From Burkholderiales bacterium (GTDB lineage: Bacteria; Pseudomonadota; Gammaproteobacteria; Burkholderiales; Burkholderiaceae_E), in assembly GCA_029977705.1 (NCBI GenBank), contig JAPOKJ010000005.1, forward strand, positions 1-64,000: 64,000 bases of DNA, written 5' to 3'. Shown one piece after another: positions 60,799-64,000 of the stretch (position 1 is the stretch's first letter; the number at the start of each line of letters is the position of its first letter). A program made the position numbers and the translations under genes. The notes under the pieces were generated by a model. That model had not been told where the DNA came from. It saw only the letters and a list, made by a program, of their open reading frames with translations, and ran no database searches.

Positions 60799-61554
60799 AT
60801 GATGGAACTGCTGGCCAGCCCCCAGGCCTGGATGGCTTTCGCAACGCTCACCGCGCTCGAGCTGGTGCTGGGCATCGACAACATCATCTTCATCTCCATC
60901 CTGGTCGACAAGCTGCCGGCCGAGCGCCGCGAATTTGCGCGCCGGATCGGGCTGTTCATGGCGATGTTCATGCGTATCGGCCTGCTGCTGGTCCTCGCCT
61001 GGATCGTCGGGCTGGTCAAGCCGCTGTTCACCGTCCTGGGCCAGGAGATTTCGGGGCGCGACCTGATCCTGATCCTGGGGGGCCTGTTTCTGATCTACAA
61101 GAGCACGACCGAGATCCATGAGTCGGTCGAGGGCGAGGACGAGCATGCGCCGAGCGCTGTCAAGGCCACTTTCGCCAGCGTCATCCTGCAGATCATGGTG
61201 ATCGATCTGGTCTTCTCCCTTGACTCGATCATCACCGCCGTGGGGATGGTGGACGATGTGCGCATCATGATCGCTGCGGTGATCGCCTCGGTGGCCTTGA
61301 TGACCGTCTTCGCATCCCCGATCGGGCAGTTTGTCTCCCGTCATCCGACCATCAAGATGCTGGCGCTTTCCTTCCTGGTGGTGGTGGGCGTGGTGCTGGT
61401 GGCCGAGGGCTTTGATCACCATGTACCCAAGGGCTATGTTTATTTTGCGATGGCCTTCTCGCTGGCGGTCGAGGCGCTCAACATCCGGATGCGCCACAAG
61501 CGCTCAGCCCTGAGCACCGAGAAGGCGCGACGCGAAGGCCAGCACCCGGGCTGA
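60799..61554 (+). CDS. TerC family membrane protein
   Basis: A 251-residue integral membrane protein with about seven helices. TerC signatures are the acidic membrane motifs ALELVLGIDNIIFISI near residue 20 and MVIDLVFSLDSIITAVGM near 135, each with a membrane Asp/Glu. The family has been linked to tellurium resistance and, more recently, to metal (Mn2+) handling during protein export. I chose the ATG at 60799, preceded by GGAGAG. It starts 31 bases after the tRNA-Thr and may share its transcript. It converges on the monooxygenase gene. Confidence 0.93.
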   Translation: MMELLASPQAWMAFATLTALELVLGIDNIIFISILVDKLPAERREFARRIGLFMAMFMRIGLLLVLAWIVGLVKPLFTVLGQEISGRDLILILGGLFLIYKSTTEIHESVEGEDEHAPSAVKATFASVILQIMVIDLVFSLDSIITAVGMVDDVRIMIAAVIASVALMTVFASPIGQFVSRHPTIKMLALSFLVVVGVVLVAEGFDHHVPKGYVYFAMAFSLAVEALNIRMRHKRSALSTEKARREGQHPG

Positions 61555-61574
61555 GTGGCCTGGGCCTTGTTGGG

Positions 61575-63368
<1,794 letters not shown>

Positions 63369-63405
63369 GGGCTATTTCCTGGGTGATTGATGGAGGTATG
63401 CGGGT

Positions 63406-64000
63406 CTAGGCGGAGGCCTGCTCGCGGGCACGCCGGGCTTCGCGGCGGCTGATCCAGAGGGTGGCCGATACGATGATCAGGCCACCGGCAAGGGTGTACT
63501 GGTTGGGCAGGTCGTTGAAGACCAGAAAGCCCCACAGGGTTGCCCAGATCAGGTCGACGAACTTGACCGACTGGCTCACCGACATGTCGGCGGCCTTCAG
63601 CGCATGGGTGACGCACATGTGGCTGATGCTGCCGAACAGTCCGGCCAGAAAGAAGATGCCCCATTGCTCGGCCGTAGGGGTGACCCAGTAATAAAGGGCG
63701 ACCGGCAAGGACAGCAGCGAGACGGTCAGGGTCTGCCAGACGACGATGACCTCGGGCGGATCCTTGCGGGTGAGGATCTTGTTGAGCAGGGCAGAGAAGG
63801 AGAACACCGGTGCCGATGCCAGCATCACCAGGTAGTACCAGCCGCCACCGCCGGAGAGCTTGGGCATGACCACCACCAGCACACCGGTAAAGCCGATCAG
63901 GGCCGCCAGCCAGCGGTCGCCGCGCATGCGTTCGCCCAGCAGATAGGCGGCGCCGATCATCGAGAAGATCGGACCGGTGAAGCTGATGGCGGTGGTGTCG
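63406..64000 (-). CDS. EamA/DMT family transporter, 5' end outside the window
   Basis: The C-terminal about 197 residues of a drug/metabolite-type transporter; the gene runs in from beyond the right edge. The segment at the edge reads TAISFTGPIFSMIGAAYLLGE, the conserved helix 3-4 region of EamA proteins, and the second EamA repeat follows (YYLVMLASAPVFSFSALLNK, then SISHMCVTHALKAADMSVS and GGLIIVSATLWISRR). About six helices are visible. It is probably in an operon with the Baeyer-Villiger monooxygenase, 37 bases downstream. Solute unknown. Confidence 0.9.
   Translation of the reverse strand, partial: DTTAISFTGPIFSMIGAAYLLGERMRGDRWLAALIGFTGVLVVVMPKLSGGGGWYYLVMLASAPVFSFSALLNKILTRKDPPEVIVVWQTLTVSLLSLPVALYYWVTPTAEQWGIFFLAGLFGSISHMCVTHALKAADMSVSQSVKFVDLIWATLWGFLVFNDLPNQYTLAGGLIIVSATLWISRREARRAREQASA

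Noticed and set aside
60703-61497. Minus-strand frame across tRNA-Thr and the TerC gene
   Set aside because: It runs through the tRNA and is antisense to conserved TerC membrane motifs; its His/Asp-rich translation is typical of an antisense frame.

Overview
This is a GC-rich, gene-dense chromosomal window from a Gram-negative bacterium, most likely a betaproteobacterium of the order Burkholderiales. The clues are the gene order rplM-rpsI-argC / DUF6776-bactofilin-erpA / anmK-M23 peptidase-tyrS-dtd, the block HtrA protease-Nif3-mscL-petABC-sspAB, two general-porin genes of the Burkholderiales type, a Coq7 ubiquinone hydroxylase and a DUF6352 protein. I see no insertion sequence, prophage, CRISPR array, plasmid gene or rRNA. 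One tRNA, tRNA-Thr(TGT), is present. The genus cannot be fixed from the sequence alone.

Region 1 (1-14.9 kb) is about amino acids and peptides. It holds D-amino-acid dehydrogenase (dadA) divergent from an Lrp-type regulator and an LD-carboxypeptidase. A seven-gene leftward operon follows, encoding a complete Dpp/Opp-type ABC importer interleaved with two M20 amidohydrolases. Next come a molybdopterin oxidoreductase and tryptophan 2,3-dioxygenase (kynA). Region 2 (14.9-25.3 kb) holds a lipoprotein aminopeptidase, fadD, a DUF6352 protein, a COG2509-type flavoprotein, a flavin reductase, an orphan Fe3+-type binding protein and an 8-oxoguanine deaminase translationally coupled to an MFS transporter. 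Region 3 (25.3-30 kb) holds two convergent porins, coq7, an OsmC protein and a gene-free stretch with a candidate small RNA.

Region 4 (30-44 kb) is housekeeping: ribosomal proteins L13 and S9, argC, bactofilin, erpA, cell-wall genes, tyrS, dtd, glyA, nrdR and the riboflavin genes ribD and ribE. A gene for a secreted protein with a VPxP-CTERM-like sorting tail sits between ribD and ribE. Region 5 (44-54 kb) has acetate kinase, a Bug-type binding protein, leuA preceded by a previously unlisted leucine-rich leader peptide, an epoxide-hydrolase-like enzyme, a YeeZ-like SDR protein, a 2-hydroxyglutarate-oxidase-like flavoprotein, an SRAP protein and acuI. Region 6 (53.4-64 kb) has a DegS/AlgW-like protease, a Nif3-like protein, mscL, the cytochrome bc1 operon petABC, sspA-sspB, tRNA-Thr, a TerC protein, a Baeyer-Villiger-type monooxygenase and the 3' part of an EamA transporter.

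Most of the window is conserved core genome. I found no clearly new multi-gene defence or mobile system. The observations most worth checking are the leucine-rich leader upstream of leuA, the VPxP-CTERM gene inside the riboflavin gene run, the orphan terminator and candidate small RNA before rplM, and the peptide-import operon with two M20 hydrolases.
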